This document shows, piece by piece, positions 22,774 through 34,485 of a stretch of DNA of 64,000 bases (position 1 is its first letter; each line of letters begins with the position of its first letter). The notes beneath the pieces were generated by a model, which saw only the letters and a list, made by a program, of their open reading frames with translations, did no database searches and was not told the DNA's origin. Source of the stretch: Buddleja alternifolia (taxonomy: Eukaryota > Streptophyta > Magnoliopsida > Lamiales > Scrophulariaceae); NCBI GenBank assembly GCA_019426215.1, contig CM033393.1, positions 48,610,645 through 48,674,644 on the forward strand. Reading direction: 5' to 3'. The position numbers were made by a program, and so were the translations under genes.

Positions 22774-24033
22774 CTATGATGCACGGATACTCCTAAAATT
22801 CACGAAATGCAGTGTCGGATACGCGGGGACACGGATACGCCTCGGACACGGCTCGGATACGTGTCCGACATGCCACGTGGCGTGTCTGTCAACCAAATTC
22901 AAAAAAAAAATAAAGGGACACGGTGTCGGACACGGCTACACCCGTGTCCGACACGTTTTGGACACGGCGGGGTCTTTTTTTATCATTTTCGAATAATTGA
23001 GGGGCTGAAATTGTAAATTCCTCCCAATTAAAACAAAAGGGGCGGATGGTTAGGCAGAAAGAAAGGTACACGCAGAAAGAAAGGAAAGAAAGGGACCATA
23101 CGCAGAAAACAAAAACCCCAGTTCATTCCTCCTGCTTTGGGTCGATTTTTTGGATCGATTACATCAAGTTTTTTGCTGCAAGTGCATTCTACTTCCAAGT
23201 ATAAGGTAAATTTAAACATTTTAAGAGCTTAGTGTAAAGATTTTGTGTGAAACTCATAAATATGCATTCTACTTCCAAGTGTTTGATAAAATGCCTAAGA
23301 AATATTTAGCGATTTTGGTGGGTATCGTATGGCTCGACTACCCCGAATATTCAATCTATTGCTATAAAGTTATTTGGTCAAGTTTCTTCCTCTTCTTGTG
23401 CTGAGAGAAACTGGAGCACTTACTCATTCATACATTCGACAAAGAGGAATCAAATCACCCCACAACGTGCTGAAGATTTAGTCTTCGTGCATAGCAATCT
23501 TTGTCTCTTGTCAAGGAAAACTCCAGAATACAAGCAAGGGGTGACCAAGTTGTGATGTTGGGGGGGATATCTTTGACTCCTTGGATGACATTGGCATACT
23601 AGGGTTTGCAGATCTAACTATTGACGAGCCTGAATTAGTCTGATATTTGTGTTGATGATGCTCGTGAAGAAAATTGTAATGATGATGATGTCCCATTTGA
23701 TTTAGATAAGTAGACATGTTATTATGTCATATTTAAAGGACTTGAATTTAGAGACTTGAACTAGGATATTGAGCGTTTAATTATTATGTTGTTTGAATAA
23801 AAACTGAAGGTGTGCTTGAAGTTTGTATTTGTGGAACTTTTAAAATTTTCTTAGTTATTATTTTGTTTCACTTTGGTGCATTATTAATGTTTAAATGTTT
23901 ATGTATGTATTATATAATAATATATGCATTATAATATATATTATTAATTATTATATATAGCCGTATTCTTGCCGTGTCGTATCCTAAAATTTTTGAAAAT
24001 CCGTGTCGCCGTGTCCGTGTCCCCGTGTCCGTA
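22774..24033 (+). mobile_element. Internally deleted hAT transposon
   Basis: The segment is flanked by the identical direct repeat GGGTACGAGT (22764-22773 and 24034-24043), which contains the 8-bp hAT-size duplication GTACGAGT. Ends are CTATGATGCACGG and, inverted, CTACGGACACGG. Both subterminal zones are full of GGACACGG/GGATACG motifs in both orientations, as expected for hAT transposase binding sites. Only the C-terminal dimerisation part of a transposase remains. The rest has been deleted. Confidence 0.82.
23371..23554 (+). pseudogene. hAT transposase C-terminal dimerisation domain remnant
   Basis: The frame encodes KLFGQVSSSSCAERNWS, then STKRNQITPQRAEDLVFVH and SNLCLLS, ending at TGA 23552-23554. 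SS-CAERNWS and the R-L-V-H pattern are hallmarks of the hAT dimerisation region of Ac-like transposases. No DDE catalytic core or BED zinc finger is found upstream, so it cannot be an active transposase. Confidence 0.8.
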
Positions 24034-24299
24034 GGGTACGAGTAAACAAATAAGATGACAACTCGTAAATTGGATTTAGACCCAGACCAGCAATTGAGGG
24101 CCCATTAATGAACCTATGTTATGTGCAATAGCGTTAAAAAAAAAATTGGGCTTCCAAATTTCAGATTTCCATATTCTTTGGATGAATTTGGCCCGACGAT
24201 TACATAATCGCTTGTCCAAACAAAGCTTGCAATTAGACGCAAATTTTGACTTCTCAGCCGTGAGATTTTAAAATAAAGAATAGACTCTAAATGAAAGCA

Positions 24300-24519
24300 C
24301 GTTTTTTTTTTTAATTCAAGAGGGAGGGGATACTCTACATATCTAACTCAACAAATTCGGGTTGATAGTTATAATCTTGAGCCAAAAGACTCTATCTAGC
24401 TCCATAAATGAGGAAAGAGCCACAACTTGTGGCGGCCTGGATTCGAACCTAAGACCTCTCACATAAAGTCGAAGGTGGATAGCACTAAACCAACAGGTCT
24501 TGGGTTGAATGCACCTTGT
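24300..24519 (-). mobile_element. tRNA-derived SINE
   Basis: On the minus strand the element begins ACAAGGTGCATTC. It carries a Pol III A box (TTGGTTTAGTGC, about 24481-24492) and a B box (GGTTCGAATCC, 24439-24449), and ends in an A-rich tail (plus-strand T run from 24302). Flanking 9-bp duplications ATGAAAGCA occur at 24291-24299 and 24520-24528. Confidence 0.82.
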
Positions 24520-24528
24520 ATGAAAGCA

Positions 24529-25406
24529 AGAAAATTCTATATCGGAATTAGGCGAATTAGACAATAAACTTGTTGGGCTCCAAGACTATATTCATGTTGT
24601 ATTTATGTTTTACACAAAAATCACATGCATATAATTTCGTTAATTTGTATATTGATGTAAAAAAGTTTATACAAATTGCGTGTATATGAGAAGCAAAATA
24701 CGATATAAAACACCATCTAAAACAGAATATCTGAACCCGACGGGGAGGGAATGAAAAAACATGAAACGTGAACTCATTTAACTCCGCCAACCGACCACCT
24801 TTTGAAGGCATACGCATATGCCAAAGGATTTGAATATTTAGCTGCAAATTATAGGCCAATTGAAGTGGTCACCACTTTTCTTGTTAACTTCCATTTCGTG
24901 GTCACCTCTCTTTGTTATGTACCTTCCAATTTTCTTCATCTCTCAAGGTATCTACCAAGTGGGGATTTAATTCATAGGGATAGGAGCTTTAGTTTAGCCC
25001 CATATAAGAAAATTAGAGATGAGGAGACTTTAATTCGTGTCCTCACGTTATGAACATTTATGATTTTCACTGTCAATTTCGTGTATCTGTCAAGTATTAT
25101 ATGCATACTTTGATAAAAAAAAAAAGTATTATATGTATACAAGTGATGTGAGCGCATAAAAAATCCGCTATGTATATTTCTTGAATGTATATTTTTTATG
25201 CTTGGCGTAAATGTACGAAATTGACGCATACAATGAAATGCAAATTGATGAGAAAGTTAAAAAATGATTGCCGAAATAGACTTGCATAATCTTTTGAATT
25301 TTGAGGGCATAAAATGTTTAAGATGTTGATACTTTTCATGTTGTTTATTATTAACTATCCAAAGGAATAGAAATCAACTATATTACTTAATATCTTGCCA
25401 AACAAA
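24529..25406. other. AT-rich intergenic sequence
   Basis: No coding exon is recognised. Short frames on both strands at 24557-25229 have no supporting feature. Confidence 0.45.
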
Positions 25407-26263
25407 GGGGAATGATATTGGAGCTCCACAAATTACTGTAGGAGCTCCACTTTTCTTTCTCTCTCTAGGCAAATGACAATACTACCCATTTATTAACAAA
25501 AAATCAATTGCTAACATTTTAAAAAATAATGTTCCTTTTTAATAATCAATTCATTTTTCGTAATAATTTATCCAAATAATAACTTGAAGAATGCATATTG
25601 GACAATACAGACATAAACACAAGTACAAAACTATCAGTTTAAAAACATAAAGAATTACGTGAAGAACAATTTTTTTTATTATTATGATATTTAAATATAA
25701 AATATATTAATATACTTTGTCTCTTTATATATAACTGAAAAAAAATATTAGCTACTTCTAATATTATCATCATCACCACTACTGTTATTATTAATTTTTA
25801 TTATTAGACTGCAACTATATTTTGTACAGGAATTAGATTTATCTTGGTTGTACTTGTTTATGCCTAAATCTTGATTTACTACTATAATAAACTACATAAA
25901 ATTGATCGGTTGGTGCTAATATGTGGTAAAAAGACATAATTTTTATTTGAAGCTCAATATTTTGTCATTTCTATTTTGATATATGTTACTATCTTTTATT
26001 GTTGATGATGGTATAAAGTTTTCGTCAGCTGCATTCTATATAAATATTTAAAACAATTCATTTTTTAAATTTATATTTATTATTTGACATGTAATAAAAT
26101 AGTGAAGTATAATAATTTGTTCTGATTGCATAAAAATTCTTTTAGAATTTAATTATGAAGTTTACATGTTTTTATACTCTATGGGCATCGTTGTCATACT
26201 TTATTAATAAAATTAAATTTGGAGCTCCTATAGTAATTTATGGAGTGTCAATATCATTTTCCC
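25407..26263. mobile_element. Non-coding inverted-repeat element, about 0.86 kb
   Basis: Terminal inverted repeats of about 38 bp: the left starts GGGGAATGATATTGG and holds GGAGCTCC near 25440; the right ends CAATATCATTTTCCC. Both contain ATTACT(G/A)TAGGAGCTCC in inverted order. The interior is AT-rich and non-coding. No clean target duplication is visible; a shared TATATTACTTA stands just outside each end (about 25379 and 26273). The superfamily is undetermined; Mutator-like is plausible. Confidence 0.7.
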
Positions 26264-26773
26264 AAAAAAAAAATTATATTACTTACTAATTAATTTGAAC
26301 AAAATATTGGACTAGTCAACAACACTAATGAAACCATTACTTGTCATTATTGTTGAGTAATATAATATAAATAATGAAAAGTGGCGTGCATTAATAATAA
26401 ATAGACTGGAAAAATGATATGCCTTATAGAATATAAATAATGAAAAGAGAAACATTATTTGATTGATACGGGTTGGGGGAGCTTTGGGATTTTTGTTTCA
26501 AAATAATTACAATTATTTCTGTGACGAAATTCATGTGAAAGTCACCATAATAATTAATATGATTATATCTAACTTTGAAGTTTCACGACTCCCCGTCTCC
26601 TCCCATGGCCACATAATATTTATGAGATATCCATATAGTCAAATTTAAAACATAAAAGTTTGCACTATTTGATTGAATTGGTCTTTCTCACAATCTCATT
26701 TTACCACAAGTATCCGGCCAATCACATCAAAAAATCACTCATTATGTTTGCGCAAATAGCATTCACCATGCAC

Positions 26774-27206
26774 CAGGGGCGGACGCAGTGGACGCAAGGG
26801 TAGTGCCCCCACTGAAAATAAATAAATTAATATATAGATATTTTTTAATTTAATTCATAAATTACATTAATACCCCACTTCAAATTATCAAATGTCCTCC
26901 TCAATTTTAAAAAATTATTTTTTTACCTTACAAATTTTTTTATATTTGAATTTCGCCTCACTTCAAGATCGAAAAATATCACGTTTTCTCCCTCTACTTT
27001 GAGTTCGCCCCCCCAAAACCCAAAATCCTAGCTATAACAAAAGAGGTATAAGAGTATAAATTATGTCAAAAGTTATAATTGAACCTAATTCTTTAATATA
27101 TTTTTCCCCATAAATATAGCGTACCGTACCTATATCACAATAATCTCGCCCTTCTAGGTAAAATTCCTGATATCCCCACTGATAAAAAATTCTAAATCCG
27201 CCATTG
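26774..27206. mobile_element. Non-autonomous hAT element
   Basis: 433 bp with ends CAGGGGCGGA and, inverted, CAATGGCGGA. It is flanked by CCATGCAC (26766-26773) and CCATACAC (27207-27214), an 8-bp target duplication with one substitution. The CAGGGGCGGA end is a common plant hAT signature. No ORF. Confidence 0.82.
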
Positions 27207-27214
27207 CCATACAC

Positions 27215-28465
27215 GAACAATTATGGTGAAATCACGTGTTGAAGTCTCCAAACACCTAAATCTCAATCACCACACAAAGCTTTAATCAAATATATATATA
27301 TATATATAACTTTTATCCACTCACAAATTTAGAATCAAAACATGGACCTAAAATACCACACTCGCATTAAAAGCAAAGATGAATAGAATTGATTATGAAA
27401 AACTAACAAAAAGGCAACAAGTTGAGTTTAAGAAAGGAAAGACAAAAGTATTAACCATAATGTTTGCACATGCTACCTATAAAAAGGGCAAGTGCTACTA
27501 TTTGTCCCTGGCATGCCATAACATGGCATGTGAACGCCATTACAACATGGGGGCAGACCTGTCTGTTTCATTCAGATATCATGTGAAACTGAAAATTACA
27601 CCTAATTACACACATTTCACAAAACTCTATAATCCTCACCTTTCAAATTAAAAAGACCCTTATTTTTATTTTATATTATTTTTTTTCAGTTACATATATA
27701 ATATTGCAATCAGAAAAATTGATACTGTAAAATAATAATAATAAGCCTGTAAAAAAAGTAAAATCTTTTGCACAATGAAATTTCCTTTTCCACCACGCAC
27801 GCTTTGTCGCGGGATAATTCTACGGTGGATCGAATGTATTTACATCAATCTAGTGGTAGGGTACTAACAAAGGAATTAAATGGATCTCATTTAAGAATTA
27901 CACATGCTGCTGCGGGCTGCAGCCAAATTATGGTACAGAACGAGAAAGCGATAGTTTTTGTCACGAAAATACGGGGAATATTTTTATGCCCTTGATGTGA
28001 TTTACTGATTTGAACAAGAAATGTGAGTACAAATGAAAGCTAATTTGATGGAATTTTATTGCATTCTCATGAAAAATAAAGAATATATAAAGCGGCCCTT
28101 AAATTGATTCATCATCACGTCGTGAGATATTACACAATACTAGAAACAAAAAAATCAGCAAAAATCTTCAATATAGAAGCTACAATAATTTCTTGGATTC
28201 GATCTCATTAATTCTCCATCAAAAAGGAAAAATAAAAAAATGAACATTTTAAGATGTCATGGAGAATATAGATAGAAAATAAAGCTAAAATCTACTTGGT
28301 TTTATGATAGGAAAAACCTTACATGAAAACTAATTAAATAATTATACTAATTACCAAGAAACAAAAAAAACAGCACTTGTTCTATTATTTAAAAAAAAAA
28401 CATTTTTTTTTTGTCATTTGTCTTTTCCTTCGGCTTGAGCTGATGATGAAAAATGGTTTCAGGTA
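27215..28465. other. AT-rich intergenic sequence and 3' flank of the bHLH gene
   Basis: A (TA)n run lies at about 27290-27308 and A-rich tracts at 28210-28420. The open frames at 27379-27651 and 27768-27995 carry no recognisable domain. Confidence 0.45.
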
Positions 28466-28768
28466 CTATACAACAACATCTGAGTTTTGTTGAGACCCGT
28501 AAAAATCGACCAATTTCTGCAAAACAAAAACCTGCGTTTTCAGAAGTACGATGTAGTCGGCGGTTTCTTGGAAAAGCTGGTCGGCCTTTACGTCGTCGTT
28601 TTGAGACGGAATGAGGTTCTTGAGAGCTTCCAGCTTGTCGGAGACTGACTCCGTTGCGGCGGACCTACGGTGGTGGTGGCAGACTTGAGGTTTGCCCAGC
28701 CTTCTGTTTGAGGTTCTTCTCAGCCTTCTTAAGGCGGTCGGTGGTGAGGTTTTAGGTTTTGAAGCCAT
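28466..28768 (-). CDS. Small atypical bHLH protein (UPBEAT1/IBH1-like)
   Basis: A single exon of 100 residues starts at the ATG at 28766-28768 (MASKPKTSPP). A basic, His-rich N-terminus (CHHHRRSA) leads into a helix-loop-helix: helix 1 SDKLEALKNLIP, loop, helix 2 ADQLFQETADYIVLLKTQV and VLQKLVDFYG. The canonical His-Glu-Arg DNA-contact residues of bHLH basic regions are missing. Such proteins usually act as dimerising inhibitors or atypical regulators in the nucleus. The frame is open further upstream to 28891, but that part is Pro/His-rich leader without family resemblance. The exact subgroup is not certain; it could be a truncated gene copy. Confidence 0.68.
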   Translation of the reverse strand: MASKPKTSPPTALRRLRRTSNRRLGKPQVCHHHRRSAATESVSDKLEALKNLIPSQNDDVKADQLFQETADYIVLLKTQVFVLQKLVDFYGSQQNSDVVV

Positions 28769-28891
28769 TCCGGCGGCGGTGGTGGCGGCGTGGGGGGGAG
28801 GAAAAGGGAAGACGTTGTGACGGTGTAACGGGTGAAGGGGTAAGGGCGTTATGAGGGGTATAAGTAATGGGTGAATGGATTTTAGTGACAC

Positions 28892-30180
28892 TGGTTTGTG
28901 ATGGAATTACGAGAATGCCACCTGTGGCTTTTAAACATTTGATTTGAAGTGTCTAAATGTGAAGAAATATGTTTTGGATTTTGTGACATGTGCGTGGACA
29001 TTATTGATTATTTTAACATGGTTTACAGCTTTATTTGATGAGCTCATATTACTTTTCCGTTTTTTGCTTTTTGAAGATTATTTTAATTAATTCAATAAAA
29101 AATTTAGTATGTTAAGAATTACAATACAATTTAGCTGGTCTCTGACGATGTAATAAGAACAATTAAAATAACAAATCTTACAAAATAATAATCGAAGCTA
29201 GGAAAACACTTGAAAATTTTCATTCGAGAGAGAAAATAAAATACCAACTGAAAAACTATACAAAATATAATGTATCAACTGTTTTCATCTCGTTAGATCC
29301 ATTATTGTCTATGTCTCGTCATATTTGAAGTTGTAATACACAAACTTGAATGAGGGCGCTCAAATCCAGCTCATCGACGATGATGGTGGCAATAATGGTG
29401 ATAGAGACGACTATTTAACTAAATCATCATTGCAGAAAAGAATGGTAGAAAAAGATGGCTAGAATTTTTGAGAGAGAGAACCCTGGTGAGCTCATATTTC
29501 GGACTCTCATTATTGAGATGCATCATAAAGGACGTTCTTGTTTTAATCGGATTTTATCAAATATGAATATAATTTATAAGACCATTTATAAGTTAAATGT
29601 TATTCACTCGTCTCATAAATTGTATAAAAGAATTCAACCGATTATGAATTACGTGTGGATAAGAATTTTTCCGATTTCAAATATATTTTTGTGATAATCG
29701 TTTGAACCTAGTAAAAACTACTCACTTAAACTTATGTATTGCAGAAAATATTGAGCGTGAGAAGTCGAATTAAATTTAAGTTATAAAAGTTGTTGCATGG
29801 TCTCTATAAAATAATGAATTTTACTTCTGATGTATAATTATTAATTTAAAAAAAAATCAAAAGAATGTTGATTCCGTTTTCAAAATAAAAAGTGAGTTTT
29901 TGGAGAGGAAAACTTGTACTACTAAAACATCACGTATCCGGTATCACCAAATAAAACTTCAATTTTTAATCCGATCACGCCTAAAAAATTCAAATGACAT
30001 AAACAAAGTGTTGAATATTAGTTATGAAAAGTGTGTTAGACACGACTTTTACATACGAAATTCGAACACCGTAAGTATTTGAGATACGAAATATTATTGG
30101 ATAATATTAATTTACGTTCCGAGTAGATGAGTTTAGCATTTCGAATTTCTCAAATCGGATTAAAAACGAATGAGAAATTA
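28892..30180. other. AT-rich intergenic sequence
   Basis: No gene is recognised. The frames at 29455-29694 and 29900-30082 are without features. Confidence 0.45.
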
Positions 30181-30189
30181 AGTGCTAAA

Positions 30190-31050
30190 GTGGGGTGTTT
30201 GAAGTGGGTTATCCCACATGGAATATGGATCAAAGTTTGGGATGGTGTATAACCATTGCCTTGAAACTAAGGGTTGGCCCTTTGTGTCATAAGATTTTTG
30301 TGGGCTTTGTGAGGAGGAAGGACCTAGCCATGGTCCGGTCCACCACACACGCGGCCCGCCGCCACCGTCGGCCGTCCGCCCGCCCAGACCGGGCTCGAGC
30401 CGTGGGCCTTGGACAAGGATAGGGCATGATTTGTATTAGGCTTGCAATATATTATTTTTTTGGAGAAAATTAATTCCACAAAATCTGATCCATTATTTAT
30501 TCATCCAATAGTTGGAAAAATTTGAACCGTTAAATGGAGATTGATCTAACGCTGGCCACGTTTTGATCAAGATAGCCTTCTAGAAGGTCCAACGTTCGAA
30601 CGTTGACTGCTTCTAGAAGAAAGTTTGAAACGTTAAAGCATTTTTGCTGCTTTCAGTAGCAAAATCGGTTTTGACCCAACGTTCGAACGTTGGCAACAGT
30701 TTCTTTCTGCTATTGAATTCTCTCATTTAATTTTCGGGTTTTTCCTTGCCTATATAAAGGCCCCTCCAGCTGAATGAAAAATCATACCAAAGCAATCTGC
30801 TTTCTCGCATTTCTCACTCTTAAATATTTTCTCAAGAGTTCTAAGTTGCCTAAGTTCGGTGGTTCTAAATTCGAAGTGGTCTCGTTTTTAGAACGTATAT
30901 CGTTGTATCTTGGGACATTTATTGCATATACCCGTACCACCTAGGCGGGGCAATTTAGCGTTAAGGATAGAGAGTTCTCTCTCGCCTCGATATAATCTTT
31001 TCTCCATTATTAGCTGTTTTGATACATTTTTGAAATTTTGATCCAACACA
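30190..31050 (+). mobile_element. LTR-like fragment, probably Copia
   Basis: The segment has LTR character: GGTTATCCCACATGG near its left end, a TATA box in CCTATATAAAGGCCCC (about 30750), a transcribed-leader-like stretch, and CTAGGCGGGGCAATTTAGCG. The palindrome AACGTTCGAACGTT occurs twice (about 30589 and 30678). Clean TG/CA ends, a target duplication and a partner LTR were not found, so boundaries are approximate. Confidence 0.4.
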
Positions 31051-32296
31051 AAGAACTAATTTTAGCCCGCTTTCGACTCGACCATACCCAAGTAAATATT
31101 TAAACGACATGAGCAAAGTATTTAAATCTAAACTAATTAAACAAAAATATTAACAACAGTACAATCGTCAATTGATTGATATATATATGTCCACATGAGA
31201 TTAAACTTAATGGTCGATGATAAATATTTATATAAAAAAATAAAGAGATATAAACGTAACTTTTTCAAGCAGTAGAAATTAATCAATTATTACAGAAAAT
31301 TATTTCAAATAAATTGAATGGTCCCATCATTAAACTACGATTAGCTAATCACCCAAAGAGTGGGGGAAGGGAATAATGGATCCAACTCGCAATGATCCAA
31401 CAACGGCCCTATGCCACGCAAAAGATATTTTCATGTCTAGAGGGGGGTATTTTCGTGATTCCATTCACTAAACGACACCATTTTCATATCTCTTGAAAAA
31501 TGGAGATAGCGGGAAATGGCACAACTTGCGAGCAATACGAAATTTATGCAGGGAAAGCCTGGCCATCTGCAATTGCACATGTGAATGTGAGACCCCCTGG
31601 ACCCTTTCAAGCTATCTACCCAAAATACCCCTCCATAATCAATATTCTTCACTAAACAAAACAAATGTAATTGCTTTTAGTAATAATAACAAAATATTCT
31701 TATGCTCCATAGTCAAAACTTAACTTCAAATTATGATTTAAATTTATTTTGCTTTTTCTTTTTTCTTTTTTTTTGGATCGGGACAGGGGCGGGGTTGAAT
31801 CAAGTCTAATCGAATATATCAGGTTCAAACCTCTAACCTCATCACTGAAAAGGAAAATGGGTGCGCTGAACAATCAAAACCAAATGATCCGTCATTCAGT
31901 CAGAAGTTTTCTTGCGTGCGTGCAACTAATTAACCCCTTGAGACGACACACACTTTTACTACACAGTACACAACAAAAACTAATATTCAACATGACATCG
32001 TAGAATTATTTAATTCCCCCTCTAAAAAAAAATGGAAAAAAGTAAAGGAAGGGCGTTAAAGTCATTTGAGAGAGAAAAGGAGTATGTGGGGGGTTGTGAG
32101 CTAGTTGAGTCATGGCTTCCTAAAAGGGTACATGTGAATGTGGTATGGGCCAGCAAAGGGGGCTCAATGGAGAAGAGAGAAGGGGGACTGCACATGGGGA
32201 GCACATGCACAAGGGAAAAGAGCTTGCTAGCTAGCTACAGATAATTGTAATATTGTACCTTTGATATAGAGATAGATATATGTATATATATATACA

Positions 32297-32350
<54 letters not shown>

Positions 32351-33509
32351 ATTTGCATTTTTCATTTTACATAATTTGCATTTGCATGTGACAAAGGTAG
32401 AGACAGTGAAGCAGCATCAATTGTACACCATGTTCTGCACATTCCCTGCATGCTACTGATCTCCTGCCACCCCCTTCCCCCCTCCTTCCTTCTACAATAT
32501 TATACACTAATTAAAATACATATATATATATATATATCCATTCTTTCTAAAAATTAGCCTTTAATACTAGCTAGCCATATTAAATATTGATTTCAAGTCA
32601 ATCCATGACTATATAATATTGACATTATAATTAATCAAGAAAATCTTTTCTGGTATATATGTTTTAAATAATATAATTTTTAAAGGAAACCGCACCTCAA
32701 TTTACAGTGGAATAAGTGCTTTAACTGATCATTATATGATAATTAATCTTAACTCCTTCTTTCAATGATCTTACCAGTAATTAATCCTAATTTCAACACT
32801 TGAATACAGAAAAATTATGTGTCCAGTCATTTTTAAAGGAAAGAGAACGAAATTCAATCATTTTTAATTCGATAGTAAAAAAATAAATCAACATTATAGT
32901 TTTTATTTTACATTTTTTGGATATAATGCTAGCAACATAATCACTAATATGAAAGTTTTGAGAACGACTCTTAAAAATTATAAAAAGATAACAATTATTA
33001 GTTTTCAATGAACTCTACATAATTTCATCAAATTTACAAGTATCTATATATATATATATATATATACACGATGGACACATTGTAGTCTTCGAGAGGATTT
33101 GTAAGAAGATCTAATTAGGGTTGGGAGGTAATGAAGTCACATGTTTGCATGTGTTTTTAGGGTGGTGATTTCAATTAATCCGGCATGTGAGCCACGTGTG
33201 ATTAATGCACGTGATTGCATTAACACAATTGAATAATGATACGAATTATATATGTAATCTTCAATACTCAAAATTTGCACCAAAGCTGTCTTCCCAACTC
33301 ATTCGCCCGATCCAAAAAAATGGAAAGGGATTCACAAATTAATTTTTTAATATAATCATTCTAATCCATTCTCTCATGATCATATACTATATTATATTAT
33401 ACATTAAAACTAAAAAATACTCCTAGTTCTGTACTTTCCCCTTTGAAAAATATATAAGATCAAAGAAGCTTTTGTACTTTTCGACTTTATCAACTTTAGT
33501 ACAGATTTA
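31051..33509. other. Intergenic sequence with microsatellites
   Basis: No gene is seen. It contains a (GA)n run at 32299-32346 and (TA)n runs near 32520 and 33042-33066. The frame at 32032-32244 lacks any recognisable domain. Confidence 0.5.
32299..32346 (+). repeat. (GA)n microsatellite
   Basis: About 24 consecutive GA units following a (TA)n stretch. Confidence 0.95.
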
Positions 33510-33569
33510 AACTTATGTACTTGCACCCTCCTTTTTTTTCATCAAAAAAAATAATAAACTTATGTACTT

Positions 33570-33753
33570 ATTAATATAGTGTTGGTGTAGTGGTAAACGG
33601 TTCTCATCCCCGTAAAAAAGAGAACATAAGTTCGAATCCTGAAAAGCGCATTTGTTGGGAGGGGGACCAACCTTTAATGCTTCGATCCCCCGAAAATTAA
33701 TCTTGGGCCTCGACCGAGGCCTGGAAATACTTTGGGTAAACCCCAAAAAAAAT
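33570..33753 (+). mobile_element. tRNA-derived SINE, Au-like
   Basis: A 184-bp element with an A box (GTTGGTGTAGTGGTAAACGG) and a B box (AAGTTCGAATCCTG, about 33628-33641). A 3' end with TTTGGGTAAACCCC leads to a short A-rich tail. It is flanked by the exact 13-bp duplication AACTTATGTACTT (33557-33569 and 33754-33766). The GGGTAAACCC-type tail is reminiscent of the plant Au SINE family. A third copy of the 13-mer stands at 33510-33522. Confidence 0.85.
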
Positions 33754-34035
33754 AACTTATGTACTTCAATATCTCGCGCAATGTCTGCAAAATATATTAT
33801 TTAGGTTATATGTATTTTGAGTGAGAAATATTAAAGAAAATTCTTTCGCAAGAAATATCATATATTTGTGTAATTACTTTTTACTATGTTTTTTACATTA
33901 CTATTATTATTATTATTATTATTATATCTAAATAGGTTCTTAAAGCTTCTTCGGACTTTTTAAAAGAATAATACTATTTTAAATAAATTTTATATAAATA
34001 ATACACAAATAAAAAAAGCTCCGGAAATGGCACAA

Positions 34036-34209
34036 TCCGCCATTAGTAATGGCGGAGCCTGACAAAATTTGTTAGGTCGATCAGGATTCGCCATTACTAA
34101 TGGCGGATCCTGACAAAATTTTTTTTTTATGTGAGGATCCGCCATTAGTAATGACGGATCCTCAAATAGAAAAAAATAGTGAGGATCCGCCATTAGTAAT
34201 GGCGGATCC
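34036..34209. repeat. Left array of four palindromic modules
   Basis: Four imperfect palindromes at 34036-34056, 34084-34110, 34135-34161 and 34183-34209, each cored on GCCATTANTAATGGC and mostly ending in GGATCC. Spacers are 21-27 bases. The right arm mirrors this with three modules at 36066-36092, 36116-36142 and 36169-36191. Confidence 0.9.
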
Positions 34210-34485
34210 TCACCCAATCCCATTTACCTCTTTTTTTTTTTCTCCTTCTCTTCTTCTTTCTCTCTTCTTCTTCTCCCTCATTCTCTCCATTCTGCTCCAT
34301 CTCTCCGATTTAGCATTTTATCCCTAAGGTAATTTTTTTATTCTATGTTATTATTTCATTAACTACATTTTTGAGTTAGTTAATTATTTTAATTTAGAGT
34401 TTATGGTTTAAATATTTATAATTTTTGTGAATTTAAACCCTAGTTTTCAATTTTAATTTTGAATCAAATTATGACCAAAATTAGT

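Noticed and set aside
27379..27651. 90-codon open frame in the intergenic region
   Set aside because: AT-rich composition, no motif, no homologue that I recognise.
30195..30422. 75-codon frame in the LTR-like region
   Set aside because: Its Arg/Ala-rich end derives from a GC-rich tract; no domain.
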